Position numbers and translations under genes: made by a program. From assembly GCF_003989665.1 (NCBI RefSeq), contig NZ_RZIJ01000030.1, forward strand, positions 1 to 64,000: a DNA stretch of 64,000 nt. Direction: 5' to 3'. The notes beneath the pieces are model-generated. The model worked only from the letters and a program-made list of their open reading frames with translations. It searched no databases and was not told the origin of the DNA. Of this stretch, positions 1 to 9,476 are shown in pieces. This DNA is from Azospirillum doebereinerae (GTDB lineage: Bacteria; Pseudomonadota; Alphaproteobacteria; Azospirillales; Azospirillaceae). Numbering within the stretch: the stretch's first letter is position 1; each line of letters starts with the position of its first letter.

Positions 1-39
1 GAGGGTGGCGAAGCCGGAGAGCAGGGCGGTGCGGAGCAT
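1..39 (-). CDS. 5' end of a probably exported protein (partial)
   Basis: Only the first 13 codons are inside the window; they read MLRTALLSGFATL on the minus strand. A purine-rich AAGGAA stretch lies about 8 bases upstream of the ATG and fits a ribosome binding site. A short N-terminus with one Arg followed by a hydrophobic run looks like the beginning of a signal peptide or membrane anchor. Nothing can be said about function. It is divergent from the histidine kinase gene that starts at 344. Confidence 0.45.
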   Translation of the reverse strand, partial: MLRTALLSGFATL

Positions 40-343
40 GGCGGGAGTTCCTTGTCGTTCAGGGTTTGGGAAGGGAGACGAGACCGGTTCCGCTTGGCCT
101 CTCGGGCCGTCCTGCGTGTCGCCGTCTCGATGACCAGACCCTACCCCTCCCCCGATCCCCCGGCTGTGAGCCGGGCCACAATCCCCCACGCTTTCCCGAA
201 GCACCGATCGCACAGGCCGTTTATGCGTTCGCAAGCCCGCCCCACGCCGGGGCTGTTCCCGTCATGGCAGCGTGATACAGTCCACACTTTCCACACTCCA
301 TCACGCTGCGGCACGATCCAAGCGAAGGCTTCCGGGACCAAGC
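40..343. other. divergent intergenic region, no gene seen
   Basis: This 304-base stretch separates the divergent partial gene at the left edge from the GAF histidine kinase. Open frames here are extensions of the kinase frame or antisense shadows without ribosome binding sites. It presumably carries both promoters, but I see no convincing -35/-10 pair, operator dyad or terminator. Confidence 0.5.
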
Positions 344-1534
344 ATGACGACGCGTTCAATCGCCGACGATATCTCCGCCATCGGCCGGATCAGCGCGGTC
401 CCGGCCATGCTTCAGGTGATCTGCGAGACGACCGGCCTGCGCTTCGCCGCCGTCGCGCGGGTCACGGGGAGTTCCTGGACCGCCTGCGCGGTTCTCGACC
501 AGATCGGCCTGGGCCTGAAGGTCGGCGGCGAACTCGACCTGGTATCGACGCTGTGTCACGAGATCCACGCCTCGCATGAGCCCATCGTGATCGACAACGT
601 CAGCGAGGACACGAAGTACTGCAACCACCACACACCCAAAATCTATGGCTTCCAGAGCTACATCTCGGTGCCCGTGTTCCAGAAGGACGGCAGTTTCTTC
701 GGAACCATCTGCGCGCTCGATCCCCTGCCGGCGCATCTGTCGGAACCGAAGGTCCCGGCGATGCTGACTTCCTTCGCCAAGCTGCTGGCGATGCAACTGG
801 AGGCCGAGGAGGGGTTCGAGCGGACCGAAGCCGCCCTGCTGGACGCGCGACAAACCGCCGAACTGCGGGAGCAGTTCATCGCCGTTCTCGGGCACGACCT
901 GCGCAACCCGCTGTTCGGCATCACGTCGGGCGCCGAATACCTGCTCCGCCGGCCGCTCGACGCCACCGTCGCCAAGGTTGTGGACCGCATGCTGGCCAGC
1001 GGCCGGCGGGCGTTGCGGCTGGTCGACGACGTGCTGGATTTCGCGCGCGGCCGCCTCGGCCACGGCATTCCGCTCGATGTCCGCGACTGCCACGATCTGA
1101 CGGCGACCCTGGGCCAGGTCGTCTCCGAGCTGCGCAGCGCCCATCCCGGCCGGACCATCCGGAGCACGATCGGCCCGGTGGACGGCATCCGCTGCGACGG
1201 CGACCGGATCGCCCAGCTCCTGTCGAATCTCGTCGCCAACGCGCTGACCCACGGGGCCGCCGACGGGGCCGTGGAAGTGGTGGCGCAGCAGCAGGGCGGC
1301 GTTTTCACCCTGTCCGTCACCAACCAGGGCCGCCCCATCCCGGCCGACGTCATCCCCCGCCTGTTCCAGCCCTATTGGCGGCCCGCCAGCGACACGCCGC
1401 AGGACGGGCTGGGGCTGGGGCTGTACATCACCGGCGAGATCGCCCGGTCGCATGGCGGCCGGATGGAGGTGGCGTCGTCGCCGGACGGGACGACCTTCAC
1501 CTTCACCCTGCCGCCCGGCGCAACGGTTTCCTGA
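344..1534 (+). CDS. GAF-domain sensor histidine kinase
   Basis: Predicted 396-residue cytoplasmic histidine kinase. A GAF sensor domain covers about residues 15-155 and includes the typical SYISVPVF...FFGTICALD core. The dimerisation/phosphoacceptor helix has FIAVLGHDLRNPL, with H184 as the likely phosphorylated histidine. The ATPase domain follows, with the N box LLSNLVANALTHG and the lid GLGLGLYI. There is no membrane segment, so a soluble or diffusible signal is likely (inference). No response regulator is adjacent. I chose the ATG at 344 because the GAF homology starts shortly after it; an in-frame start upstream at 272 would only add a basic, non-conserved stretch. Confidence 0.85.
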   Translation: MTTRSIADDISAIGRISAVPAMLQVICETTGLRFAAVARVTGSSWTACAVLDQIGLGLKVGGELDLVSTLCHEIHASHEPIVIDNVSEDTKYCNHHTPKIYGFQSYISVPVFQKDGSFFGTICALDPLPAHLSEPKVPAMLTSFAKLLAMQLEAEEGFERTEAALLDARQTAELREQFIAVLGHDLRNPLFGITSGAEYLLRRPLDATVAKVVDRMLASGRRALRLVDDVLDFARGRLGHGIPLDVRDCHDLTATLGQVVSELRSAHPGRTIRSTIGPVDGIRCDGDRIAQLLSNLVANALTHGAADGAVEVVAQQQGGVFTLSVTNQGRPIPADVIPRLFQPYWRPASDTPQDGLGLGLYITGEIARSHGGRMEVASSPDGTTFTFTLPPGATVS

Positions 1535-1537
1535 CGC

Positions 1538-3220
1538 TCAGGCCGCCCGGATCCCGGTGAGGAAGGTCTCCACTTGGCCACGCAGGGTCGATGCCTGCCG
1601 CGACAGGCCATGCGAGGCCTCCAGCACCTGACCGGCCGCCACCCCTGTTTCGGTCGACGCGTCGCTGACGTGGCGGATGTTGCCCGTCACCTCCTCGGTC
1701 CCCTGGGCCGCCTGCTGGATGCTGCGGGTGATTTCCAGGGTGGTGGCGTTCTGCTCCTCGATGGCGGACGCGATGATCGAGGCGATCTCGCTGATCGTCG
1801 TGATGGTGTCGCCAATCTGCCCGATGGCCGCGACGGTGCCCTGGGTCGCGCTCTGGACGCCGTCGATCTGGGCCGCGATCTCCTCGGTGGCGCGGGCGGT
1901 CTGGTTGGCCAGCGCCTTCACCTCGCTTGCCACGACGGCGAAGCCCTTCCCGGCCTCCCCCGCCCGCGCCGCCTCGATGGTGGCGTTCAGCGCCAGCAGA
2001 TTGGTCTGGGCGGCGATGTTCTGGATCAGCCCGACCACCTCGCCGATGCGCGACGCCGCCTCGGCCAGCCCGCGCACCGACGCCGTGGTCGCCTGGGCCT
2101 GGGAGACCGCCTTGCCGGCGATCTGGTTGGAGCGGGCGACCTGCCGGCTGATCTCCTGGATCGAGGCGGCCATCTCCTCCGTCGCGGCGGCCACGGTCTG
2201 CACGCTGGCCGACGTCTGCTCCGACGCCCCGGCCGACGCGCTGGCCCGGTGATTGGTCTGCTCGGCCAGCCGGCTCATGGTCTCGGCGGTGCCGCTGAGC
2301 TGCGTGGAGGCCGACGCGACCCCGCCCAACAGGCTGCCGACCGCGCGGTCGAACTCGCGCACCATCGCCTCGACGGTCGCCGTCCGGCGTTCCTTGGCGA
2401 GGCGTTCCTCCGCCTGGGCCGCCTCCAGCCGCACACGCTCCAGGGCGTTGTCCTTGAAGATCTGCAACGCCTTGGCCATGCCGCCGACCTCATCCCGGCG
2501 GTCCTGATCGGTCACCGCGATGTCGAGCGTGCCGCCGGCCAGATCCCGCATGCCGTTTGTCAGCCGCTGGATCGGGGCGGAGACCGTGTGCCGCACCATC
2601 AGGATGGCGACGCCGAAGCTGGCGGCGATGCCCAGCGCGGCGGCCAGGATCGACCAGAAGCGCGATTCGTGGAACGCCTCGGTGGCCTGCCGCGAGCTTT
2701 CGGTCATGCCTTGGTTGGTCTGGTCGATCATCCGGCGCAAGCTGTCGAGGATGGACTGGAATTTCGGATCGAACCGCTCCTCCATCATGCGCACGGCCCG
2801 CTGGTCATCGTTGGCCAGCGCCAGCGCCACCACCGCGCGGCCGACGCCGGCCATGCCCTCGAAGCCGTCGCGCGCCGCCCGCATGTCCGTCGCGAGCGCC
2901 GGCTGCGCCTTCGTCACCAGACCGAGCCGCTCGTCGAAGACCGCGATCTGCTTGTCGATGGCGGCGGACAGCGCGGGCATTTTCGCCGCGTCGTCCTCGG
3001 CCACCAGGGCGTAGATCAGGCGCCCGGTCTCGTTCAGGGTCGAGGTCGCACGGGCCAGCCAGATCGCCGCCTCGGCGTCCTGCTCCAGCAGCGTGGTGTA
3101 GCGCTGATCCAGCCGGTCGAGCTGGATCACCCCGTTGGCGGTCAGGCCGATCGACAGCATCGCCATCAGCAGCAGGGTGGACAGCACCTTGTAGACCAAT
3201 TTGAGATTCTGAAAGGCCAT
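1538..3220 (-). CDS. methyl-accepting chemotaxis protein
   Basis: Chemoreceptor of 560 residues that would signal through CheA/CheW to the flagellar motor. Order of parts: an N-terminal membrane segment (about 12-32), a periplasmic four-helix-bundle-type ligand region of about 150 residues, a second membrane segment beginning SILAAALGIAASFGVAIL, a HAMP linker, and a long coiled-coil signalling domain. The universally conserved hairpin tip is present (NLLALNATIEAARAGEAGKG). The ATG at 3220 is preceded by GGAGGCGG at good spacing; the frame is open 25 codons further upstream, but that part is basic and unlike a receptor start. It is convergent with the GAF kinase and ends 3 bases after it. The ligand cannot be predicted. 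Confidence 0.93.
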   Translation of the reverse strand: MAFQNLKLVYKVLSTLLLMAMLSIGLTANGVIQLDRLDQRYTTLLEQDAEAAIWLARATSTLNETGRLIYALVAEDDAAKMPALSAAIDKQIAVFDERLGLVTKAQPALATDMRAARDGFEGMAGVGRAVVALALANDDQRAVRMMEERFDPKFQSILDSLRRMIDQTNQGMTESSRQATEAFHESRFWSILAAALGIAASFGVAILMVRHTVSAPIQRLTNGMRDLAGGTLDIAVTDQDRRDEVGGMAKALQIFKDNALERVRLEAAQAEERLAKERRTATVEAMVREFDRAVGSLLGGVASASTQLSGTAETMSRLAEQTNHRASASAGASEQTSASVQTVAAATEEMAASIQEISRQVARSNQIAGKAVSQAQATTASVRGLAEAASRIGEVVGLIQNIAAQTNLLALNATIEAARAGEAGKGFAVVASEVKALANQTARATEEIAAQIDGVQSATQGTVAAIGQIGDTITTISEIASIIASAIEEQNATTLEITRSIQQAAQGTEEVTGNIRHVSDASTETGVAAGQVLEASHGLSRQASTLRGQVETFLTGIRAA

Positions 3221-3487
3221 ACGGCCGCCTCCGGTCTGCTGGCATCGGCGATGCCTTCTGCGATTAGGAGGTATGCTGACAGCCCGGCCGGTCAAATGAA
3301 AGAACTGTGATTTTCTTTGAAGCTTAGAAATTTATCGAAACAAAAACCGTATCACCCCGATTAATATTTCGCGCGTCCGTGAATTTCCGAAGTCCGTCAA
3401 TTGCAGAAAGCAATCGTCGTTCTTTTGTTTCTCGCTCTGGATTGGAAAAATCCGACCTTTCGAACGAAGAGAAACGCCAGATGACGG

Positions 3488-4648
3488 TCACGCCAGCATG
3501 TTCACCGCCTGCGGGCCGGTCTCCACGCCATCCGCCGCAACCGCATCGACCGTCATTTCGCCGGTTTCGTCCCCGCCCGCCGTATCGTCGGACAAACCCA
3601 ACGCATCGGTGATCGCGACGCCGGAGCCGAAGGCCGCCTGACGCAGGGCGTTCACCTCCTTCTGCGCGCCGTCGACCAGCTTGTCGTCGGCCTTGAAGCG
3701 CTCGCGCCGCTCCTTGCGGCGCTCCTCAGACTCGTCGGCCATGTTGGCGACCTTCGCCTCGCCCAGCACCTGCTTGGCGACGTGCAGCACCGCCTCGACC
3801 CGCCGCCCGAAGCCGTCGGCTTCCTTGAAGCGGGACATCTTCCGGTCGTTGTCGGCGATCAGGCTCTGGATCAGGGCCTGGGAGAACTTACCGGCACGCC
3901 CGCCGCCGGCCAGCCCCTCGCCGTCCCGCAGGCCCGACAGCGCGCCGTCCACCATCCGCGCCAGCTCCGGCGGCAATTCGCCCTCCGGGGACGGCGCCGA
4001 CGCGGCGGCCTCCCCGCTGGCGAGGTCGGCGGCAAGCTGCGCCGCCCCGGCGGCCCCGGCTTCGGCGTTGACGTCGGCGCTGGCGCCTGCATCGCCCCCC
4101 GCATCGGCGTCGCCCGATCCGAGCTTGACCGTCAGCGAGACCGACACCTCCGTCTGCTGCACGGTCAGGGTCGTCACCGTCGTCGTGCGCGTGGTCTCGG
4201 TGGAGCCGGCGGTCCCGGCCCCGCCGCCCAGCCCCATCTCCGCCGCGTTGGCGATGCCGGTGCCATACTCCTTGGCCGCCCGTCCGGCCTCCTTGCACAG
4301 CAGCGCCGCCTCATGGGCCAGACGCGCCAGCTTTTCCGGGTCGCCGCGCGCGAAGCGCATGGCCAGTTTCAGCTCGTCGATCTTGCGCTCGACCCGTTCC
4401 ATCCGCTGTTCGGCCGACGCCTTGGGACCGCCGACGCGGATCGCCTCCTCCAGCGCCGCCTTGGCACTCGCGTGGTCGCGCAATTGGCGCGGCGTGAGCT
4501 GGAAGGCACCGGCGGCGCGCTCCGCCTTCTGGGCGAGCTGGCCCTGGGCGTCCTTGGCCTCGCTGTCCTTTTCCCACGGCTTCCTGGTCTGCTGCAGGCG
4601 GAACATCCCCGCCTGCGCGTCGGACAGCACGCTGAAAACGCCGTTCAT
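3488..4648 (-). CDS. hypothetical protein with low-complexity centre
   Basis: I do not recognise this 386-residue protein. The N-terminal third is charged and helical (many Lys, Glu, Arg, Ala) and suggests coiled coil. Around residues 135-165 there is a Thr/Val-rich beta-like stretch (TTRTTTVTTLTVQQTEVSVS), then an Ala/Gly/Asp-rich low-complexity linker, then another charged helical part (DESEERRKERRERFKADD). No signal peptide or membrane segment is visible. GGAGG lies 9 bases before the ATG at 4648, favouring that start over a second ATG two codons earlier. Codon bias is strongly GC3-type, so it is very likely a real gene. It is divergent from the stress operon that starts at 4846. Confidence 0.7.
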   Translation of the reverse strand: MNGVFSVLSDAQAGMFRLQQTRKPWEKDSEAKDAQGQLAQKAERAAGAFQLTPRQLRDHASAKAALEEAIRVGGPKASAEQRMERVERKIDELKLAMRFARGDPEKLARLAHEAALLCKEAGRAAKEYGTGIANAAEMGLGGGAGTAGSTETTRTTTVTTLTVQQTEVSVSLTVKLGSGDADAGGDAGASADVNAEAGAAGAAQLAADLASGEAAASAPSPEGELPPELARMVDGALSGLRDGEGLAGGGRAGKFSQALIQSLIADNDRKMSRFKEADGFGRRVEAVLHVAKQVLGEAKVANMADESEERRKERRERFKADDKLVDGAQKEVNALRQAAFGSGVAITDALGLSDDTAGGDETGEMTVDAVAADGVETGPQAVNMLA

Positions 4649-4740
4649 GCCCATCGCCCTCCGGTTAGGCGGAACCACAGTCCTTCCCGGCAAAGTTTAG
4701 CACAAACGCACCCCTTGTCCATTTGCTCCAACCCCCGCGT

Positions 4741-4766
4741 GGAACCCTGAAGCCTCCGCTGTTGTT
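4741..4766 (+). promoter_or_regulatory. candidate EcfG-type (general stress response) promoter
   Basis: GGAAC at 4741-4745 is followed after 17 bases by TGTT at 4763-4766. The alphaproteobacterial general-stress sigma factor EcfG recognises GGAAC-N16/17-CGTT, so there is one mismatch in the -10 part. It lies about 80 bases upstream of a three-gene operon of a type often placed in this regulon. The match is short and is a suggestion only. Confidence 0.4.
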
Positions 4767-4845
4767 TCTTGCCCATCATCGGACGACACGGCGCGCGGCT
4801 GACCCCGCGCCCGTAGAAAACGGGACTTCCCAGGAGGAAATCAGA

Positions 4846-5700
4846 ATGGCAGACCGCGACACGACCGACACCGGCCGCACCGGCTCGCAGGATACGGTGG
4901 CGGGCATGAAGCAGAGCGTCAAGCAGGCGGCCGACGCGGCGCTGGACGCCGGTCGCGACGGCGTCGACTCGGCCCAGGGCCGCATCCGCTCGCTGCTGGA
5001 GCAGCAGACCGACCGCGCCGCCGACCAGCTGGGCGGCGTCGCCAGCGCCCTCCAGAAGGCCGCCGACCAGTTGCAGGCCGAGAACAACGGCACCGCCGCC
5101 CAATACGCCGTCCAGGCGGCCGACCGGGTGGAGCGCGTGGCCGACATGCTGCGCCATTCCAGCCTCGACGACATCGTCGGCGAGGTGGAGGGCTTCGCCC
5201 GCCGCCAGCCCGAGCTGTTCATCGGCGGCGCCTTCGCGCTGGGCTTCCTGGCCGCTCGCTTCGTCAAGAGTTCCGGCGAGCGCCGCCTGCATGGCCAGAC
5301 CACCGGCACGCTCCACAGCCGCACCGCCGCCGACACCGCGAACCGCCACGCCCGCCGCACCTCGGACTACCAGAGCGCCAAGGGTGACGTCGGCAGGTTC
5401 CCGAGCGGCACCGAGGCCGGCCGCTCCATGGCCGGCGGCATCGCCGACTCCGCGCTGCGCAGCCCGCGCCGCACGTCGGACCTGACGGACACGGCCACCA
5501 ACACGCCCAAGCCGGCCACCGTCGGCATGCCGCTGTCGCGCGCGCCGGCCTCGGTGACCGGGCACAGCCCGGCGCCCTCGGGCGCCAGCACCTCGACCAC
5601 CGCGCTGGGCAGCAGCACCGTGACCGGCCCGACCGGTAGCGGAACGACGGTCACCGGCAGCGGCCCGACCGCCATCAAGCCGCAAGGTCAGCGGCCATGA
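4846..5700 (+). CDS. nutrient-deprivation/stress-type membrane-associated protein
   Basis: 284-residue protein, first gene of a three-gene operon with DUF1469 and DUF3618 members. The N-terminal half is an Ala-rich helical region resembling ElaB/CsbD-like helical stress proteins (residues about 15-110), followed by one hydrophobic segment (FIGGAFALGFLAARFV, about 125-140). The C-terminal half is a disordered Ser/Thr/Gly/Pro tail. Similar proteins are annotated as nutrient-deprivation-induced in rhizobia; the precise role is unknown. CAGGAGGAAA sits at ideal spacing before the ATG. Its stop codon overlaps the next start by 4 bases, so translational coupling is likely. Confidence 0.75.
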   Translation: MADRDTTDTGRTGSQDTVAGMKQSVKQAADAALDAGRDGVDSAQGRIRSLLEQQTDRAADQLGGVASALQKAADQLQAENNGTAAQYAVQAADRVERVADMLRHSSLDDIVGEVEGFARRQPELFIGGAFALGFLAARFVKSSGERRLHGQTTGTLHSRTAADTANRHARRTSDYQSAKGDVGRFPSGTEAGRSMAGGIADSALRSPRRTSDLTDTATNTPKPATVGMPLSRAPASVTGHSPAPSGASTSTTALGSSTVTGPTGSGTTVTGSGPTAIKPQGQRP

Positions 5701-6128
5701 GCGCGGCCGAGAACCGCTACGACGATCCCCGGCGTCACGATTCCCGGCAGGACCGGCCGCTCGCCGGTCTGTTCGCCGACCTCGCGCGCGAGACCACCAA
5801 TCTCGCCCGTTCGGAGATCGCGCTCGCCAAGGCCGAGCTGAGCGACAAGGCGGCCGAGGCGGCCGGCGGAGTCGCCTACATCGCTGCTGGCGGACTGGTC
5901 GCCTTCGCGGGCGTTTTGGTCCTTCTGGCGGCGGCGGTTCTCGGCCTGTCCACGGTGCTGGCCCCCTGGCTGGCCGCGCTGATCGTCGGCGTCGTCGTCG
6001 CTGCGGTCGGAGGCATCCTGGCCTATGTCGGCAAGAACCGGCTGAAGCCCGAAAACCTGCGCCCCCGCCGCACCATCGGCACCCTGAACGACGACAAGCG
6101 CTGGGCGGAGTCCCAACTCGCCCGATGA
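5697..6128 (+). CDS. phage-holin-family inner membrane protein (DUF1469 type)
   Basis: 143 residues. A charged amphipathic N-terminal helix (LFADLARETTNLARSEIALA) is followed by two long hydrophobic segments (about 58-88 and 93-118) and a short basic tail. This is the pattern of the Phage_holin_3_6/DUF1469 (YqjE-like) family, small inner-membrane proteins found with ElaB- and DUF3618-like genes; despite the family name there is no sign of a prophage here. It overlaps both neighbours by ATGA junctions and is therefore the middle gene of a coupled operon. Confidence 0.82.
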   Translation: MSAAENRYDDPRRHDSRQDRPLAGLFADLARETTNLARSEIALAKAELSDKAAEAAGGVAYIAAGGLVAFAGVLVLLAAAVLGLSTVLAPWLAALIVGVVVAAVGGILAYVGKNRLKPENLRPRRTIGTLNDDKRWAESQLAR

Positions 6129-7099
6129 ACGGCACACCGCCCACCGGCCCGGCGGCCAACCCGGACGCCACGCCCGACCTCGACACCCTGGAGGGCGAGA
6201 TTCGCGCCAGCCGCGCGCGCATCGACGGCACCGTCGACGCGCTGCGCGGCCGGATCGCGCGGCTCAGCCCCCGAACCCTGATGGAGCGCACCATGAAGCA
6301 CGCCTACACCCCGAACGACCGCGACGAGCATGGCTACCCGGTCCGCGAGCCGCAGTCCCGCCAGACGACCTCCCGCTCCTCCTCCGTGATCGGGAACGTC
6401 ACCAGCAACCCGATCCCGCTCGCCCTGGTCGGCATCGGGCTGGGCTGGCTGGCGCTGTCGTCCACCGGCTACGACCGCCGCATCGCCCGCAGCAGCACCG
6501 TGCGCAACGTCCGTCACCGGGCCAGCGACGCCGTCGGCGGCGCGATGGACTACGCCCGCGACACCTTCAGCAGCGCCAGCGACAGCGTGCGCAACGCCGC
6601 CGGCTCGGTCTACGACAGCGCGTCGGACGCGGTCAGCGGGGCTTACGACAGCGCGTCGGGGGCCGTCAGCGGCGCCTACGACAGCGCCAGCGAGCGGGTG
6701 AGCGGGGCCGTCGGCGGCGCGTCCGGCCGCGTGTCGAACCGCCTGCCCTCGGTGCAGACCGGCGGCTCGCACATGCGCGAACGTCTGCACGGCGTCTCGT
6801 CCAGCATCTGGGAACTGGTCGAGGAGCACCCGGTCGTGGCCGGCGCCATGGGCATCGCGCTGGGCGCGGCCATCGGCGCCGCCCTGCCCTCCACCCAGTA
6901 CGAGAACCGCTGGGTCGGCGACTACGCCGACGAGGCGACCGAGCGCGCCAAGGCCCTGGCCATGGACGCGCTGGATCGCGGCACCCGCGCCGCCCAGGCC
7001 GCCGTCGAGGCCGCCAAGGAGGAAGTGACCGAGGTGGCGAGCAACGCCACCGACGCCGCGCGAGAGGCCGCCCGCGAAGAGGTCAAGAAGCCGGCCTGA
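6125..7099 (+). CDS. DUF3618-domain protein with LEA-like 11-residue repeats
   Basis: 324 residues. The N-terminus (LEGEIRASRARIDGTVDALR, about 18-37) is the DUF3618 signature. Two hydrophobic stretches (about 97-115 and 238-256) may anchor it to the membrane. Between them lies a run of near-identical 11-residue units starting YDSASDAVSGA. The C-terminus is Ala/Glu/Lys-rich (about 285-324), and the 11-mer repeats recall group 3 LEA-type helices of desiccation-protective proteins (inference). It closes the operon that begins at 4846 and is followed directly by a strong terminator. A role in envelope stress or drying tolerance is plausible but not shown. Confidence 0.78.
   Translation: MNGTPPTGPAANPDATPDLDTLEGEIRASRARIDGTVDALRGRIARLSPRTLMERTMKHAYTPNDRDEHGYPVREPQSRQTTSRSSSVIGNVTSNPIPLALVGIGLGWLALSSTGYDRRIARSSTVRNVRHRASDAVGGAMDYARDTFSSASDSVRNAAGSVYDSASDAVSGAYDSASGAVSGAYDSASERVSGAVGGASGRVSNRLPSVQTGGSHMRERLHGVSSSIWELVEEHPVVAGAMGIALGAAIGAALPSTQYENRWVGDYADEATERAKALAMDALDRGTRAAQAAVEAAKEEVTEVASNATDAAREAAREEVKKPA
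6611..6709 (+). repeat. three tandem 33-bp coding repeats
   Basis: Units at 6611-6643, 6644-6676 and 6677-6709 each begin TACGACAGCGC and encode an 11-residue motif YDSAS(D/G/E)(A/R)VSGA. The first two units are nearly identical at DNA level, so recent slippage or unequal exchange could change the copy number. A degenerate copy precedes the array (about 6578-6610). Confidence 0.85.
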
Positions 7100-7144
7100 C
7101 CCGCCGCTTCGGCCTGATCGAACGTCCATCCGGCAGACGACTTC

Positions 7145-7179
7145 GGCCCCGCGCCTTCCGCGCGGGGCCTTTTTCTTTT
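7145..7179 (+). terminator. rho-independent terminator of the stress operon
   Basis: A perfect 10-bp stem, GGCCCCGCGC (7145-7154) pairing with GCGCGGGGCC (7160-7169), encloses a 5-base loop and is followed by TTTTTCTTTT. It begins 45 bases after the stop of the DUF3618 gene. Confidence 0.92.
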
Positions 7180-7307
7180 GACCGCGCGAGCCCCGCATGC
7201 GGCAGAATGACGCATCCGGTTCGACGTCCGGCATTTTCGCATGGCAGAAATGTATACCTTAGTGGCGCGCGCGGGCATTCCAGCGCCCTGTTCCGCCAGG
7301 GTTTCGC

Positions 7308-7337
7308 TTGACAAAGGGCCTATGAAGACCACCTAAT
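7308..7337 (+). promoter_or_regulatory. suf operon promoter (candidate)
   Basis: A perfect -35 hexamer TTGACA at 7308-7313 is followed after 18 bases by CCTAAT at 7332-7337 as a weak -10 element. It lies 60-90 bases upstream of the Rrf2 regulator start. The next feature, a dyad, begins right at the -10 end, so repressor binding would occlude RNA polymerase. Confidence 0.5.
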
Positions 7338-7356
7338 CAGGACCGATTTAGTCCTG
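7338..7356 (+). promoter_or_regulatory. IscR-like operator dyad (candidate autoregulatory site)
   Basis: CAGGAC (7338-7343) and GTCCTG (7351-7356) form a perfect 6-bp inverted repeat around an AT-rich centre that reads CGATTTA. This resembles the general plan of IscR type 1 sites (ATA..YYGACT-AT-rich-AGTCRR..TAT). Its position on top of the -10 region and directly ahead of an Rrf2/IscR-type gene suggests autorepression of the suf operon. The sequence is not an exact IscR consensus. Confidence 0.55.
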
Positions 7357-7394
7357 TATTCGGAGTCTCAACGTTTGTCCCCCGGGGTGCGCCC

Positions 7395-7868
7395 ATGATC
7401 CGGCTCAGCAAGCTGACCGACTACGCCATCGTCGTTTTGAGCGAGATGGCGCGCCACGCCGGCACGGTCCACACCGTGTCCGTCCTGGCGGAACGCACGG
7501 GCGTGCCCGCCCCCACGGTGGCCAAGCTGATGAAGGCCCTGACCCCCGCCGGGCTGACGACCTCGCAGCGCGGCGCCGCCGGGGGTTATGCGCTGAACCG
7601 GCCCGCCGACGCAATCTCCATCGCGGAGATCATCACGGCGCTGGACGGCCCCATCGCGCTGACCGCCTGCGTGGACGGCGCCGAGAGCCAATGTGGGGTC
7701 GAGCGGCTCTGCCCGATGCGCGGCGGCTGGGAGAAGGTCAACCGCGCCATCCGTGGCGCCCTGGAGCAGGTCACCCTGGCGGACATGATGGTGCCCGTCC
7801 TGTTCCCGGCCCCCGCCGCCGCTCCCTCCCACGTCGTCGATGCGCCCGCCGCGCGTCCGGCCCACTGA
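7395..7868 (+). CDS. Rrf2-family SUF system regulator
   Basis: 157-residue transcription factor of the Rrf2 family, the type annotated as SUF Fe-S assembly regulator. The winged helix-turn-helix covers about residues 1-75 (TGVPAPTVAKLMKALTPAGL). Three cysteines at 92, 100 and 106 (CVDGAESQCGVERLC) match the number and approximate spacing of the [2Fe-2S] ligands of IscR. The protein would sense Fe-S cluster status and repress or release the downstream suf genes. It is first in the operon, 28 bases before sufB, and a dyad in its promoter fits autoregulation. Confidence 0.9.
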   Translation: MIRLSKLTDYAIVVLSEMARHAGTVHTVSVLAERTGVPAPTVAKLMKALTPAGLTTSQRGAAGGYALNRPADAISIAEIITALDGPIALTACVDGAESQCGVERLCPMRGGWEKVNRAIRGALEQVTLADMMVPVLFPAPAAAPSHVVDAPAARPAH

Positions 7869-7896
7869 ACCCATTCCCAAGAGGACGAGGCAAGCC

Positions 7897-9381
<1,485 letters not shown>

Positions 9382-9476
9382 CCGCCCACGCCCGCCGCCC
9401 GCTCGCGGGATCTCGACAGCCAGTCTCCGGGACCAGACGAGCCCCCCGGACAGCCGAACGCCTGAAGGACCGAACC

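Noticed and set aside
356..1453. Long minus-strand open frame opposite the GAF kinase
   Set aside because: High-GC DNA gives long antisense frames. Its composition (Gly/Asp/Arg/Val-rich without domains) mirrors the kinase codons and there is no ribosome site. The same holds for other long antisense frames, for example opposite sufB, the chemoreceptor and nosZ.
5697..6128. Phage-holin family name suggesting a prophage
   Set aside because: The DUF1469 family is called phage holin superfamily, but there are no integrase, capsid, lysin or att-like sequences here, and the neighbours are stress-type genes.
4645..6294. 549-codon minus-strand frame opposite the stress operon
   Set aside because: It overlaps three genes that have consistent family features and ribosome sites, and its product is Arg/Gly/Pro-rich noise.
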